NCBI GenBank assembly: GCA_904063045.1
Contig: CAJFCJ010000007.1
Span: 3,603,404 to 3,667,403 of the forward strand
DNA from: Dimorphilus gyrociliatus
Taxonomy: Eukaryota > Annelida > Polychaeta > Dinophilidae
DNA length: 64,000 bases
Reading direction: 5' to 3'
A model generated the notes under the pieces. The model made no database searches. It was not told where the DNA came from and worked only from the letters and a program-made list of their open reading frames with translations. Shown here one piece after another: positions 13,001 through 28,449 of the stretch. Within the stretch, counting starts at the first letter, position 1; the number at the start of each line of letters is the position of its first letter. The translations under genes were made by a program, and so were the position numbers.

Positions 13001-16000
13001 TATATTATTTCATACATACATATCCTAACTATCATTTTATGCATTAGCTGATCCGACACCATCTTCCGGTTCGGTTCCGAGTGTGCAACCCAGTACTGAA
13101 TTTGGTTTACGGTCAGCTAGTAATATCGCTTTGGCAGGTATGCTAAAGCTTTTTAGTTTTCGCTTTTGAATACTAACTTTAAAATATATCATCAAAAAAA
13201 CATAATAATAAAAAAGACTTTTAGCTGCAAATAATGAAGTCTCCAGATCACTAATTAATTATGACTGTAATATATCAACAGTTATGCAGTCCGAAGCGCA
13301 TTCTGAAGTCTCTACAAGGACACATTTATCAACTGGTTAGTTTATATTCATCTAGTTGTATTATATGTTAATTTATTGGTGCTTTCAGCAGAAGAAAAGG
13401 AATCGAAAATTATCCACCGTACATCTTACATTACGGCCACAGATAAAAATAAAACATCGTCACATAGTTCAACTGAACGTTCTCACTCCGTTGAAGAGCG
13501 GATTGAACGGCCTCAAGATAGCGAAAACAGCAATATTTCATTGTCGCCGCCAGCCTCATCCACGCAAGCGTATGTAAACAATTCTCTTTTGATTGCGCGT
13601 TTTCAGGCGTTCCACTTGGTTAATAAAAACAGACGCGTAGTCTTGGATAGGCTTGAAATTCCCGTGCGTCAAGACAGTGATTCCGGTTCTAATAGTTCTA
13701 GCCCGATATCTATGTCAGCGCCAGTATCACCTCTCTTTGGTCATAGTCTTGTCGAAGCAATGACGTAAGATTACAGCTGCTTGTTTTAGGGGTGATGGTT
13801 AACTCGCATTACTATTTCCAATATTAATCACTCGTATTTTCCATTTGTCTATTTGTGGTGGCGATAAGCGGCTGATACGACTAACTTTTACTACTTCCGG
13901 CATGCGTTACTCTGGCTTTGACTTATGTGCTTTATATAACTATAAATTATCAAATATTATTGTTATATTATTTTCATTCTTGATAAAGTGAAAAAAATTG
14001 ACTAGACATCTTGTGCATTTTTCAATTATTAATATTTCAATTTTTTAAATATGATATATACTAAAGTTTTATTTTACAGAACAACACCCACTAAACCTGG
14101 AAAGAAATTTAGGAATCCTTTCTCTCAGTCAACGGATAAAGTAAGTGATACAGTAAAGAAAATCCCATCGTCTGTCATTTTCGTACAGTTCCTTTTGAAC
14201 GAACATTCTTTTTTTGGTTTTATTTTTTTTTATTTTTTTTACAAGCAGAAACTAATATTTCTAAATAGCTTGTAAAAAAAAGTTTAGCATGAAATTACTA
14301 CATTTTTTGTTGGATTCTGAAGGCTTTCCCCTCATTTTTTACTTTCTTTTTTGATTTCGTAAAGACACCACGCATTATTGAAGAGAGAAGTGATGTTTCA
14401 GTCGCTGCAAATAGCAGCACCGATTTGATTTATGAGGGTCGGTTGCTGTTTAAAGTTGATTTGTTGCCAGATGGAAAGGTAAACTAAACGCTTTTTTTTA
14501 TCCTAATTGTGACGTTTTTTTCACTTTGTTGAATTTTGTTTTATTTAAAAATCGGTATTATAACCATATAGTTTAGATCTTCTATCCAAACAAACAGCAG
14601 TTAATTAAAACAATGAAAGGAAAATGGACTTTTGTAATAAGAATACTTATAATAACCTTTTTGCATTTATTATTATTCAGCGCTCAAGTGATCGTTCTTG
14701 GAAACCGGCTTGGGCGCAAATACGTGGGCAGCTGATGTACTTATTTAAAGAGAAGCCGGAAGAAAGCGAAGTACGTAAATATAAAAAAAGAATAAATATA
14801 CAATTCTCAATTTCATGGCGATGATTCTCAAATTACGGCATTCTTTTTTTAGCCGTCAAGTTCGTCATCACAACCTGAAGAGACACCAATACCCGTTGGT
14901 TCATGTGTTGTTGATATAGCTTATGAATATGTGAAAAAGAGAAGAAATGTTTTACGAGTGACCACAAACGAGGAATCTCAATATCTTATTCAAACTGAAA
15001 CTAAAGAAGAAATGACGAATTGGGCAAAGGCAATAAGCACACAAAACGATGCCGATGAAATGGCAAAAATTGTACAAAAGCGCACAACGTCTCCTCAAGT
15101 GACCCATAAATCCACTTCAAAACCGAAAATGCCAAAAGCTTTAAGCCGTTCCAGAAATCCTGCAGTATCTCTTCCATCTCCATCTGCTAAACAAAAGCGT
15201 CAGCACACGACGGAGAAGGTAGATGATGAACCGCAACGCTCGTGGAAACAGATGGCAAAGAAGTTTACGACAAGAACTCGTCACGGTAGTCAAAGTAACG
15301 TGCCAACCGCCGAACCGACATGTGGGACATTTAATTTACCACTCTCTCGTTGTCCTTGCTCAGACTCTAATCCTGGCGTCCCTATGATAGTTGAAAAGTG
15401 TTGCGAAGCAGTAGAAGAACGTGGTTTAGATACAACGGGAATATATAGAGTGCCCGGAAATAAAGCAGCAGTAAAGATGCTGCAAGAGGAATTGAGTAAG
15501 GCGCCAATTAACTTCAAGTCAATAACCGAAAACGATAAATGGCAAGACGTTCATGTTGTTACGAGTCTTCTAAAAAGTTTTTTTAGGCAACTACCCGATC
15601 CGATAGTGACAAAAGGTAGAGTTTAAGTGAAAATCAAAATAAAGCTTTCTGGCTTCCTTATCGAGCTTCAAGTCAATGTTTCTTTCTTTTACACAGACAC
15701 GTATGATCAATTTATGCAGGCAAACCGATACGATGATAAAAATAGGAGAATGCTGCATTTGAAACGACGTTTGGCTCAACTACCAGATCACAATCGCGAA
15801 ACGTTCCAGTATTTAGCTAGGCATTTATCAAAAGTTGCCGAAAGAGGCGAAGCAAATAAGGTACGATGATAACTTTATAGGTAGTGGGTTTCGCATATGT
15901 TTGTCAACAAATTTTTTTCAATAGATGGATATCAGGAATTTGGCCATTATTTTTGGGCCAACTTTAGTAAGGAGAACAGATGATAGTATGTTATCATTAG

Positions 16001-17098
16001 TTTCGGATATGAGCGACCAGTGCCAGATTGTTCAAAGTGTTATAACACATGTAAGAATAGAAATTTACTTATACGCAATGTATAAATATTTATTTCACAA
16101 TTAACTTTTGAAATTATATTACATAGCATGACTGGTTCTTTGGCTCTTGGGAAAAAGATAGTGAAATACCAGAGGACGAATTTACAAAGGAATCAGTTAA
16201 AGTTAGTGGTATGAATAATCAGGCGCTAATCGAACATGCCGAAGTAATTGAATATGGCGAAAAGAAAAAGAGGAAAGTTAAAAAGGATAAATGGAAGAGT
16301 TGTGACAGTGAACCCCCCACTATAGAAAGAGACGCAGCTTCCGATAGCGGATACAGCGAAAGGAATATAGATAGGGAAATTGAATTACGTAAAGCAGTTA
16401 ATCAGCCGTCCGTTGCGGAAGAAAGCGAAATTCTTGTTAATGTAAAAATTCACGAAGCATACGACGAAAAAAATATGCCACCACCTTTAACTTTAGAAGA
16501 TAGAGAAACTCTGCGCAAGGAGGCAGAAAGAGCAGCTTCACAGTCAGCTACTCATGAACGCCACCTTCGACATCTCGATGAACTTATTGCTCGAACCGAG
16601 AAAGAGATTGAACAGGACGAACACGCGTCTCGCCGAGAAGCTAGGTGTGGATCATTAGACTCCTTAGAACATTACAAGTTTTCTGATGATGACGTTTCTT
16701 CTCTTACTGACCTCTTCTCCAATATGAAACGACCAGGAAGCGACGATTCGGAGGATAGCACAATCGTCGGGCGCCTTATTAATTCAGCAACGGCTGTACG
16801 ACGACGGCGTCAGTACCGTATGGGCGCCAGGCGTCGACATACAGTGGCCGGCGTGATAGAGATGGAAGCGTTCAAGGCAGCTTTGGCGCGCATGTGTCAG
16901 AATGAAAACGTTGAAAAGGAATCGGCCTGGTCGAGATTGAATCCAAAACCTTCCCGTGATCCGACGCCTCGAAATCTACCGTCTTGGTGCAGACAACAGC
17001 GTCAGATGAACAGGCCAAATCAAATACAGAGCCCGACTACCGAATCAGCTGGGCAGACTCCTTTTCCAAGCCATGTTCACTACGAAAGTTCTATCTAA
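10025..17098 (+). CDS. ARHGAP21/23-like: PDZ-PH-RhoGAP protein, ARHGAP21/23 type
   Basis: Rho-family GTPase-activating protein that stimulates GTP hydrolysis, probably at Golgi and cell-cortex membranes by analogy with vertebrate ARHGAP21/23. Fourteen exons: 10025-10123, 10670-10700, 11403-11613, 11939-12597, 13048-13137, 13282-13335, 13389-13764, 14080-14140, 14365-14478, 14681-14770, 14853-15615, 15697-15860, 15925-16050, 16127-17098. They sum to 3810 nt, encoding 1269 residues. The N-terminal PDZ domain (GFGFTLRHF, then MDTIFVKEV and [11 protein letters not shown]) is split over four exons. A Ser/Pro-rich linker follows, then a PH domain (about 546-655) and a RhoGAP domain (about 755-948) with the arginine finger in GIYRVPGN at R794 (codon 15447-15449). 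A basic RRRHTVAG motif near residue 1180 is shared with vertebrate homologues. The ATG at 10025 is the first in frame; an upstream coding exon is not excluded. Confidence 0.93.
11018..11085. repeat. Inverted trinucleotide repeat (ACT)n/(AGT)n
   Basis: ACT triplets switch abruptly to AGT triplets around 11040, making a self-complementary tract inside an intron of the RhoGAP gene. It could form a hairpin in RNA or a cruciform in DNA. Confidence 0.85.
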
Positions 17099-17254
17099 CC
17101 GTGTTGTGCCTCAGCGTTTACTGCAGTGTTCGATGCAAGAAAGCCCACCACGATAAACCTAATTGTTTTCTTTTTCTTTTCTCGCTCTGTTTCTTTTTCC
17201 AATTTGTATATATAATCCATATATATATGTATATATATGTATATGTATATGTAC

Positions 17255-17338
<84 letters not shown>

Positions 17339-17363
17339 CCAGTGTATCTGTGGATATATATAA

Positions 17364-17399
<36 letters not shown>

Positions 17400-17445
17400 A
17401 AAGAAAATATGTGTATAAATATAAACCTATGTATACACATAATAT

Positions 17446-17477
<32 letters not shown>

Positions 17478-17587
17478 GCGATCATCAATAGACCTGGTCT
17501 TATGCAGACGTCTTTTTGAAGAAGAATTTTATTGTTCGTGAACGTGACATGTTGGTTAAAAATAAGAAAAAAAACACAATAATAATA
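17099..17587. repeat. Convergent 3' ends with an (ATGTAT)n hexamer array
   Basis: After the RhoGAP stop lies a 17221-17338 array of TATATG/GTATAT hexamers, followed by TA runs at about 17366-17397 and 17453-17476. The array sits in the probable 3'UTR shared by two convergent genes. Apparent Tyr/Met/Val-rich reading frames here are repeat translations. Confidence 0.9.
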
Positions 17588-18310
17588 CTAGAAAACGTAA
17601 GGAACTAAACAACTTTTAGGTATATCATAAGGTCTATCAATGACTGTTTGGTTACCAAACATTTTCTTGTAATTGCGTAATTTCAAACGACCCTTAATGG
17701 ATAAGAGGATGATTGTTGTGGCAAGAAAACACCAAGAGGCCATAGTAAAAACAACCAGTGCGAATCCAGACCAACTTAAAATTTCGGAGAGATAATGAGG
17801 GCAAGCGATTAAGCGGAAGACGCGATGATTAGGATACGAACCATCTTCCCAATTATTTTTCGGTATTCGACTTAGGATTATGTGAAAGTAGCAATTGCTC
17901 CCTTCACCAACTAGCCATAGGAGCAACCCGGACATCGTCATGGGCCAGTTGGAAAGATTAAGTACGTATTCTTCGCGATAATGCCGTACAGTTACAGAAC
18001 CTCCGAACCAGAAGCCGAAAAAAGTAAAATATACAAACCATGCAATGGATTTCGTAATCGCTATCTTTTCTCTAAAGTCCTGTAGTAAAAGTACCTCTCC
18101 AAACCTTCTGAGAAAATGAAAAGAGTACAAGGCTATAATTAAACCGATCGCTTTAAGTTCCAAAGGAAAAGGTGGACGATCTGGTGGAACGAGATTACCA
18201 TAAAGAGGCGTTGGCAAATGAAAAATTGAAAAATTGACTGTTAGTAAAAAACTTGCTTCAGCACCAGTATAAGCCAGGGAGAAAACGAGCCGAGAAGATA
18301 AATAGCGCAT
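17588..18310 (-). CDS. TECR-like enoyl reductase / steroid 5-alpha-reductase family membrane protein
   Basis: A 240-residue multi-pass membrane protein of the 3-oxo-5-alpha-steroid 4-dehydrogenase family. It is closest by eye to very-long-chain enoyl-CoA reductase (TECR), the last reductase of the ER fatty-acid elongation cycle. Shared landmarks are SFHFLRRFGEVLLL near residue 63 (TECR has SFHYIKRLLETLF), the signature CPHYLSEILSWSGFA near 170-185, and a C-terminus ending in a PYVF-type motif. It lacks the roughly 85-residue ubiquitin-like N-terminal domain of canonical TECR and begins near the membrane domain. The single exon is open from ATG to stop. No upstream exon was identified, but an AG precedes the ATG closely, so a missing 5' exon is possible. 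Its 3' end faces the RhoGAP gene. Confidence 0.72.
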   Translation of the reverse strand: MRYLSSRLVFSLAYTGAEASFLLTVNFSIFHLPTPLYGNLVPPDRPPFPLELKAIGLIIALYSFHFLRRFGEVLLLQDFREKIAITKSIAWFVYFTFFGFWFGGSVTVRHYREEYVLNLSNWPMTMSGLLLWLVGEGSNCYFHIILSRIPKNNWEDGSYPNHRVFRLIACPHYLSEILSWSGFALVVFTMASWCFLATTIILLSIKGRLKLRNYKKMFGNQTVIDRPYDIPKSCLVPYVF

Positions 18311-18679
18311 TATATATTCTTATATTCTTACTATTACGTATTGAGAAAATGCCGGAAGAGAAGAAAATAGATCCGACTGATTCAATAATAAAACTTGTAG
18401 TCTACTTTAAACAAAGCATAGGTGAACAATATCAAAAAAACGGTTTATTGGTTTTTTTGTTATTATATATGCAATGGATAAGATAAGTAATGATAAAGGC
18501 CTTCACTTTAGTCCTTCTTCATCTCTTTCCACTTTTCGGTCCTTTGGCGGATCTTTCTACCTAATTGATCGTATTTTCTTACTAGAAAATAGTCGAGCTC
18601 TTCCTCCCTCTTTTCCCTGAAGAAAAAAAAAGAAACTTAGACCTTCAACTAGGCGGATATAAAACGTGACAACAGTATC
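18311..18679. other. Intergenic spacer between TECR-like and CFAP221
   Basis: A 370-bp spacer between two co-oriented minus-strand genes. It presumably holds the CFAP221 3'UTR and the TECR-like promoter. A minus-strand AATAAA (TTTATT on + near 18443) could serve CFAP221. Confidence 0.5.
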
Positions 18680-21600
18680 CTACTTTTGCACGTAGCCAAA
18701 CTGCGAGACCGGTATATTAGTAGGGGGCATCCTGTCCCCAAAGGGAAATGCGTCTTCCCTTTGTTTAGCCATTGTTGTTGGAGGTTTCGAATCATCTGCT
18801 GCTGCTTTTCGGTTTGTAGGAGGATCTTGCACGGCGGGAAATTGCGCCTTAACCATTTCCATTGTTAAGAAAGACGCGTACGTATCCTCTTCCGGTATAC
18901 TAGTATCCATTGCACCAGTTAAATTCTGAGGTTCTTCAATAACATCTTCAGCGGGCAACTGATCGAGAATGGCTGGAGTTTCTTTTGGAAGGAGGTCATT
19001 TGAAAACGGATCTGTCCAGCGTGGTACCCATACGCTTGTCAGAGTAGGTGTACTAGACAATGATGTTAAACCCTGAGATGGGAATTTCCTCCAGGTCATC
19101 GAACCTTTAATTGTCTCTTTTCTATCTAGGAAAGCCTTTCGAGTTGAATTATGGACGGAATTTGATTCAGCAGTTGGGTAAAGAGGTATAGGACAAAGGT
19201 GGAAGTCGCCGTCCACCTCTGAGTAATTAATGGGTTGTTGTCGAACAAGCATCCCAGGTATTGGATTGAATATATGCATTGGATCGTACCTGGGATTTCG
19301 ACAAATAGTGGATGGTGGTGAAAGAATATCTGCTACGACCTTGGATTCTTCCTCATTTTCCTTATACTCTTCAAGTAATACCTCGTCCTCTTCCTGTTTT
19401 TCCTCTTCAGCAGGAGGCTCAGGTGTGGCTACCAGTGTCACATCAGACTCAGATAAAATAATAACCTCATCTTCTGCACCAGTTCGAAATTGGCGAGTTT
19501 GGTTAGGAGAAACGTAACCTTGACCCACTTCATGAATGTTGTAGGCGGTGTATTGCAGTAGTTTATATTGTTGAGGAACTTTAAGAGGATGATAGGGTAC
19601 TCTTGACTTTACAACGACTTCTGTCTCTTTAACTGGTACAATACCCAGGGAATCTACAGCTAAGTCATCTTTTTGAGTAGGATCAATATATGTTGGAAAA
19701 GATACGGATTTAATATCATCGATAGAAAGTTTTATATCATCATGAATTGTCTTTTTTTCAATTTCTTTCTTATCTCCTACTGCAACTTTACCCGTGTATT
19801 TTCCATCTTTCCAATCGACAAACAAAGTTTGTAAACTTTTTAACTTCTTTTCACACCGTTTCCTTATAAGGATCTGTTGAAGAAGATAAGCATCATATTT
19901 ACTAAAATCATTAGAAATTGTTTCTTAGAACACTTACTTTGCGTGCCGCTTGTTGAAACTTTGATAAAATGGAATGTCTAACTGCCCATGTGTCGTTACT
20001 ATAGACGTCAAAATTTGCGTCTTCAGGTGGCAAACACTTGAAATCTCTTGTATTCCTATTAAACGAACATTTCGTTCTAATTCGACAGTACTCATGGTCC
20101 AAAACTGGATCACCCCTTTCTAGTTTATAAGTACTCCAAGCGTCTCTCCTATCAGTAAGTATATTTAATTTTTGTTCATAGGATAAAGCGTCTTTTCCAA
20201 CGTGAACCTGAAATTAAAGATCTTCATCAGTTATGCATTATGATAATATGCTAAAACTTCATTTTTCCCTAAACAAATCTGTCCTTATTGGTTGATAAAA
20301 AATTGTTTTTGAGCATTAATCTAGTAAACGTGTAAATAACCCAGATAGTGGATGATGATTCGACTATAAAAGGGGTCTGTATGGTTCAGTATGGTACCGT
20401 GAGATTTGGTAAGCAAGTCGCTAAAGAAGAAAATATGTCTGAACATCGTGAATTGCCCGTTGCGAGAGCTCCATCCGGATATCTTTGGGATCTTTGGCCA
20501 AGCCGATCTGACGACTACTTCCATAATAGATGGTTGAATTGGGTTTCGGATTGGGATAGTTTGTTTGGTTCATTGGATGATGAATTTCGTCGAATCAACC
20601 ATGAGTTCAATGATCAATTTAAGAAAACTCATGTTTCCCAATTGGGAGAGCACGAAGAAGAGAATTTACCAGCGAAAGTTGGTTGGAAAGTTGTTGAGAA
20701 CGTCGCCGAAGAAAAGCGAAATGTTCAACTAGATTTACCAGTAAAGAACTTTAAACCAGAAGAACTTTCAGTCAAAGTTAAAGATGGCGCTGTAGTCGTT
20801 CACGCAAGACACAAGCATGAGAAGGAAGGTGAAAGAGTCTATAGAGAATGCGTTCGTAAGTTCGCAATTCCTCAAGATGTCGACGAAAAGAACATTCACT
20901 GTATTCTCCATCACGATGGTATTTTAACAATTCGTGCACCAGCACCACCAGCCATTTGCGATAAGCCTAAAGAAAGAGTTCTGCAAATTGAGCGACAACT
21001 GTCTAAAGATAGCAAAAAGGAAGAAAAGTAAAGAACTCTTTGCTGCGGATGTGTCATTCATGTAAAACCAGAAAAATTTGCTAAAATAAGCTCTGATTTT
21101 CTCCGTTCAATAAAAAAAGAATTTTAAAAAAACAAAAAAAACCAGCCTATTGTCTATTTTACCTGCCATTTAAATTTATTACGCTTTTCCGCTTCGATAT
21201 CCTCCAGTACTAGTTTTTCGAAAGAAGCCTCTTTCATTTGTCGACTAGTTCCTGTTTTAGCTTTGGCGGAAATTGCTAAAAAGAAAAAAAAGAGACCTTT
21301 ATAAAACATGTTTGTCTTTTTGGATAAAGGTCATTTTGGTTCTTTCTTTACCTTGTCTGAGTTCGTTCATGCTTAACTTTCCAGGCTCTTGATTTAATAC
21401 TAAATTGACAGCGTGTACATTGTCTAAATTTTCACCGAATCTTAGACCGTCTCTTTCAACTAGCGTTGTTGCTTGTCTACTTGTCCCTTCGATAACGACT
21501 TGCGATTTTTCCCTTTTCTTTCGAACTCTTCCCAGAGGTCTTATATCCTCCAAGTCTAAAGGGTTATCCGTATCCATATCGTCGTCCCTAAGAAGACAGA

Positions 21601-22696
21601 TAGCATATAGTTTCGTGTATAAGCAACAGGGTTTTATAGAATGGAAATATTTACATGGATGTATCATCATTTAATAAATCACTCTCATAAGTCTCTAGCA
21701 TCTTTTCTCTGCAATCGAAAAATTATTCATCTCTGTTGTTTAATGGGAAAATATGATAAAAGAAAAGTGAACCTTAGTAATCCGGGATTTGCTTTTCCAT
21801 AGACAGTGCAGATTAAGGGTTTGGCGTTAAATTGGGAAACGGTTACTTGTACTTTGATCATAGCAGTTGCAAAATCGATTGGTGAAAATGTAACAGATAT
21901 TTCCTCTCTACTATGTGGAGTGACAACGCCAGACATTGGTTCAACCTTAAAGGCTGAATGATTCTGAAGAACTATAACATGATATTCGAATTCGATAGGG
22001 CAGTTACATTCTAAAGGAATATTCCGTGTTTCACTTTCGCCGATTGGAATGGGTGAGAATCTTACGGTTGATGGAAAATCGACAAGATTAAGGACAGGGT
22101 AGGCGTGTACTGGAATAACCAGATTTTCTTCCCCAGGCGTATGTATCCTGATACAATCATAATAATAGCGCCATTCGTCTGCTTTAAATTCCACTATACA
22201 GTCTAAAGTTAAACCAGGAACTAAGCGATCCTATATAGAAGAGAAAAAATGGAAGAGAATGTTTATTTGAGAGAAAAGAGTATGTTATTACAATCTTCAA
22301 CATACTTTCTTTTGATATTTAATACTGAAATATCGTGTTTGAGGCGGTATAACGTGCATTCGAAGCACATCTGGCGAAATGTTGGCTAATTCCAGAGGTA
22401 AACGGTGAACCTTATTCAATTCGAATCCGGAAAAATGAATTACTGAAGGACGAGCTTGAACAACGTTATTTCTCGACAACTTTGAGTAGATTTCTGATGA
22501 ATTTAAGCCAATTTTTAACCTTTTACACTAATCTCTCGATTATATACTTACTACTCTCTAAAAGATGGTTTGGAACGGGAAATGACTTTCTGGTGTCAAC
22601 TAGCTGCATACTGTCTATCAATAAAGCTTCATTAGTTCTTCCAAACAGATTACTTCGGAAATTCGCTTGAGCATCTTCTAATTTAATTGCAGACAT
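18680..22696 (-). CDS. CFAP221: Cilia- and flagella-associated protein 221 (PCDP1)
   Basis: Orthologue of CFAP221/PCDP1, a calmodulin-binding component of the C1d projection of the ciliary central pair that affects beat control. Exons in gene order: 22696-22552, 22493-22306, 22230-21773, 21708-21655, 21587-21352, 21275-21163, 20207-19938, 19873-18680. They total 2658 nt and encode 885 residues, all phases agreeing. Conserved blocks include VPNHLLESKIYSKL, VQARPSVIHFSGFEL, IPPQTRYFSI, DEWRYYYDCIRIHTPG, VHAYPV, LNQEPGKL, a SRQMKEASFE helix, KFQQAARK, and late RYDPMHIFNPIPG and HLCPIPLYP motifs. The N-terminal half has Ig-like ASH/PapD-type repeats. The start ATG (CAT at 22694-22696) gives a normal-length N-terminus. 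A small heat-shock gene lies on the other strand inside the 20208-21162 intron. Confidence 0.94.
20365..20373 (+). promoter_or_regulatory. TATA box of the nested sHSP gene
   Basis: TATAAAAGG lies 62-70 nt upstream of the ATG at 20435, a normal spacing for a start site near 20395. No clean heat-shock element (alternating GAA/TTC) was recognised in the preceding 150 nt; an ATTGG box lies at about 20286. Confidence 0.65.
20435..21031 (+). CDS. Small heat-shock protein (alpha-crystallin domain)
   Basis: A 198-residue Hsp20-family chaperone, nested in a CFAP221 intron on the opposite strand. The N-terminal arm is rich in Trp and Phe (GYLWDLWPSR, NRWLNWVSDWDSLFG), typical of oligomer-forming sHSPs. 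The alpha-crystallin domain spans about residues 80-165 (VQLDLPVKNFKPEELSVKV ... YRECVRKFAIP ... HHDGILTIRAP). The tail carries an I/V-X-I/V-type element (VLQIER). The frame is open upstream to about 20348, but the TATA box at 20365 and the lack of an ATG before 20381 favour ATG 20435; ATG 20381 would fall before the expected start site. The gene has no intron of its own. Confidence 0.92.
   Translation: MSEHRELPVARAPSGYLWDLWPSRSDDYFHNRWLNWVSDWDSLFGSLDDEFRRINHEFNDQFKKTHVSQLGEHEEENLPAKVGWKVVENVAEEKRNVQLDLPVKNFKPEELSVKVKDGAVVVHARHKHEKEGERVYRECVRKFAIPQDVDEKNIHCILHHDGILTIRAPAPPAICDKPKERVLQIERQLSKDSKKEEK
21109..21114 (+). terminator. Polyadenylation signal AATAAA, sHSP
   Basis: Canonical hexamer 78 nt after the sHSP stop codon and still inside the CFAP221 intron, so the nested transcript can end before the next CFAP221 exon at 21163. 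Confidence 0.7.
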
Positions 22697-23416
22697 TTTT
22701 ACGTAATCCTAAATAGAAATATTGTTATCTACGACTTCGTCATGGAAACTTTAATTGTTTGAAGAGACGAATGAAGTTATTCCGTTTAAAAATCCTTTAA
22801 TATCACAGACAGCATCTATTTTCTGCGCCATTTTGCGCTGACTTGACAACGGAACAAACTCCGCAAAAAATAGTCCGGTAAATAAAATTAATTCGTATGA
22901 TAAAAAGAAATTGATTTGTCAGATTTTACAAGTCAACTATAAATTTTAGAAGATATTAATACATTTCTCCATTGAATAGCTATTTAACTACTTTCTGAAC
23001 TCAAAATGAAAAACTAATATTCATACGCATTAAATTGGTGTTGTCAAGGTAATGTGTCAGAATTGGCGCTTTTTTCGAATATATACCACGGAATTCTTCA
23101 TCAAATTTTTTAAAATGAAAAAAAAACGGCCCATATAATACGTTAATACGTCCTTGAACTCCAATTTATTTCACTACACGATACAATTTTTCAGTATAAA
23201 AAAAAATACAACGAATCATCGGGTACATAAATAAGCGCGACTTTTATTGAAGTTGAAAAAGAAAACGAGATAATATAGGCAACGAGACCGAAAACAAAAG
23301 CCCCCTCTACAATTCACAGGCAAAAATGTATGGATAATTTACAGAGTGACGGTTACTCGTCGCCTTGGAATTATAATAAATGTTATATGCACTTATTCTA
23401 AACTTCGTCGTCCCCC
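22697..23416. other. CFAP221 promoter and ARF1 3'UTR
   Basis: No gene found. It holds the upstream region of CFAP221 (minus) and the 3'UTR of ARF1 (minus), with a minus-strand AATAAA at 23243-23248. An imperfect inverted element, GTTGTCAAGGTAAT near 23039, is one or two mismatches from an RFX X-box, which would suit a ciliary gene. Confidence 0.45.
23243..23248 (-). terminator. Polyadenylation signal AATAAA, ARF1
   Basis: TTTATT on the + strand, about 170 nt beyond the ARF1 stop codon. Confidence 0.5.
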
Positions 23417-27116
<3,700 letters not shown>

Positions 27117-28449
27117 ATGATGATACATGGTGACGCTAAAGAATATTCTACGTTTAACAAAGACTCTAATAAGAAACTACTCAAAGTGGATTTATGTAAG
27201 AAGGTATGAATAAAAAATTATTGTAATAAACTTATGACGTAATGATGTCACGTTTCATTCTTATCCTTTAATATTGAATGCGATCGTTGAAAGAATAATC
27301 AAAGAGGGGGGAGCGGATTTTACGAAACTACAGCAACTGGTATTCTAGGAACAAGGAGAAAGAGTATGAAATTTAATCCCCTACTTTTGAAGGTTTTCCT
27401 TTCTTTTCTATATCGCTCGCAACCCCCCCTTTCAAAAGTTCACCTTTGTAACCTCTTAACAGGTTGAATTGGGCAAATCGGCTAGGCGTGGATATTCTAA
27501 CTTGCCTGATTCCGATTTTACCTATGGTATAAAGAATAACAAAAGGGATGGAGGAGCGGTAGCAGGTATGGAAATCTTTAAAGAGGGCTTATTCAACTTT
27601 TAAAAGTAATATCACGTGACCCTTTGTAGCGTTAAATTGGTTAAGTCAAAGAAATATAGAAAATTCCCACCACTTCAAACAATTATCAATGCTTAGAGAA
27701 AAGGATTATCATAGATTAAATGTTATGGCTCTAAAAGCAGGAATAACAGATGTCAGAGGTCAAACCCTCTTCCGATCAAGTAATGATTATAGATTACCAG
27801 TCAATAAGCGGAAAAAAACAGTATGTCGTTAAATTTTAATTCTCGTAATAATATCTAATTCATTAATTCCCCTTTTGTTTAGATAGTCAAGTTTGAACCT
27901 AAACCGGAAATACCAGATATAGTTTTCGGAATTCCTGTTCGTCCATCAACACCGATCAAAGAAGTTATCAGTCATCAATTTCAAGATGAATGGATTAAGG
28001 AAAGATCTCGGGAAAGAGAACGCAGAATTCAAGCGATCAAAGAAGCGGTAAAGATTGTTTTGATAAGCTTGAACTTTTTGTCAATAAGGTACCTTATTAT
28101 TTTTATTCTTTGCTTAGAAAGAAAATATGCTAAACATCAAAGAGACTAAAACTACGATTTTAAGAAAGACCGAAAGAGAAACGCCGAAAGGATTATGGAA
28201 GATAAAGAAATTCGAAAGGAATGCCAAAAGTTATTTAGATACTTTTAGGTATTGAAATAGTCTATTTTTTTTAAAAAAAACAAAAAACAATACTAGATAA
28301 TTGATAGTAATAATGGGATTAACCATCTTAGATCTAAAGAGGCACGTATGTTAGCTTTTCCTCAACATTTGAAGGAAAAGTCGATTACGGAACAACTTCC
28401 GCAAAGATGTATAACAAGTTCTGCTTCGGACACGTCCAGGTGTGTATGA
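27117..28449 (+). CDS. CFAP77: Cilia- and flagella-associated protein 77
   Basis: Orthologue of CFAP77 (C9orf171), a microtubule inner protein that stabilises the outer junction of ciliary doublet microtubules. Six exons: 27117-27203, 27463-27565, 27630-27820, 27883-28047, 28118-28248, 28332-28449; 795 nt give 264 residues with consistent phases. Recognisable family blocks are VELGKSARRGYSNLPDSDFT, DGGAVAALNWL, REKDYHRLNVMALKAGI, VFGIPVRPSTPIKEVI, QFQDEWIKE, and a basic C-terminal part ending LWKIKKFERNAKSYLDTFR followed by a short tail. The start is the first of two adjacent ATG codons. The last exon uses the AG at 28330-28331; an alternative AG a few bases on would give an unrelated frame. 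Introns are 62-260 nt. Confidence 0.87.

Noticed and set aside
17095-17491. Several long Tyr/Met/Ile/His-rich reading frames on both strands
   Set aside because: They are translations of the ATGTAT and TA microsatellites, and no frame shows protein-like composition.
20348-20434. N-terminal extension of the small heat-shock protein
   Set aside because: It has no ATG at its 5' end, and the TATA box at 20365-20373 lies inside it, so translation from 20435 is more likely.
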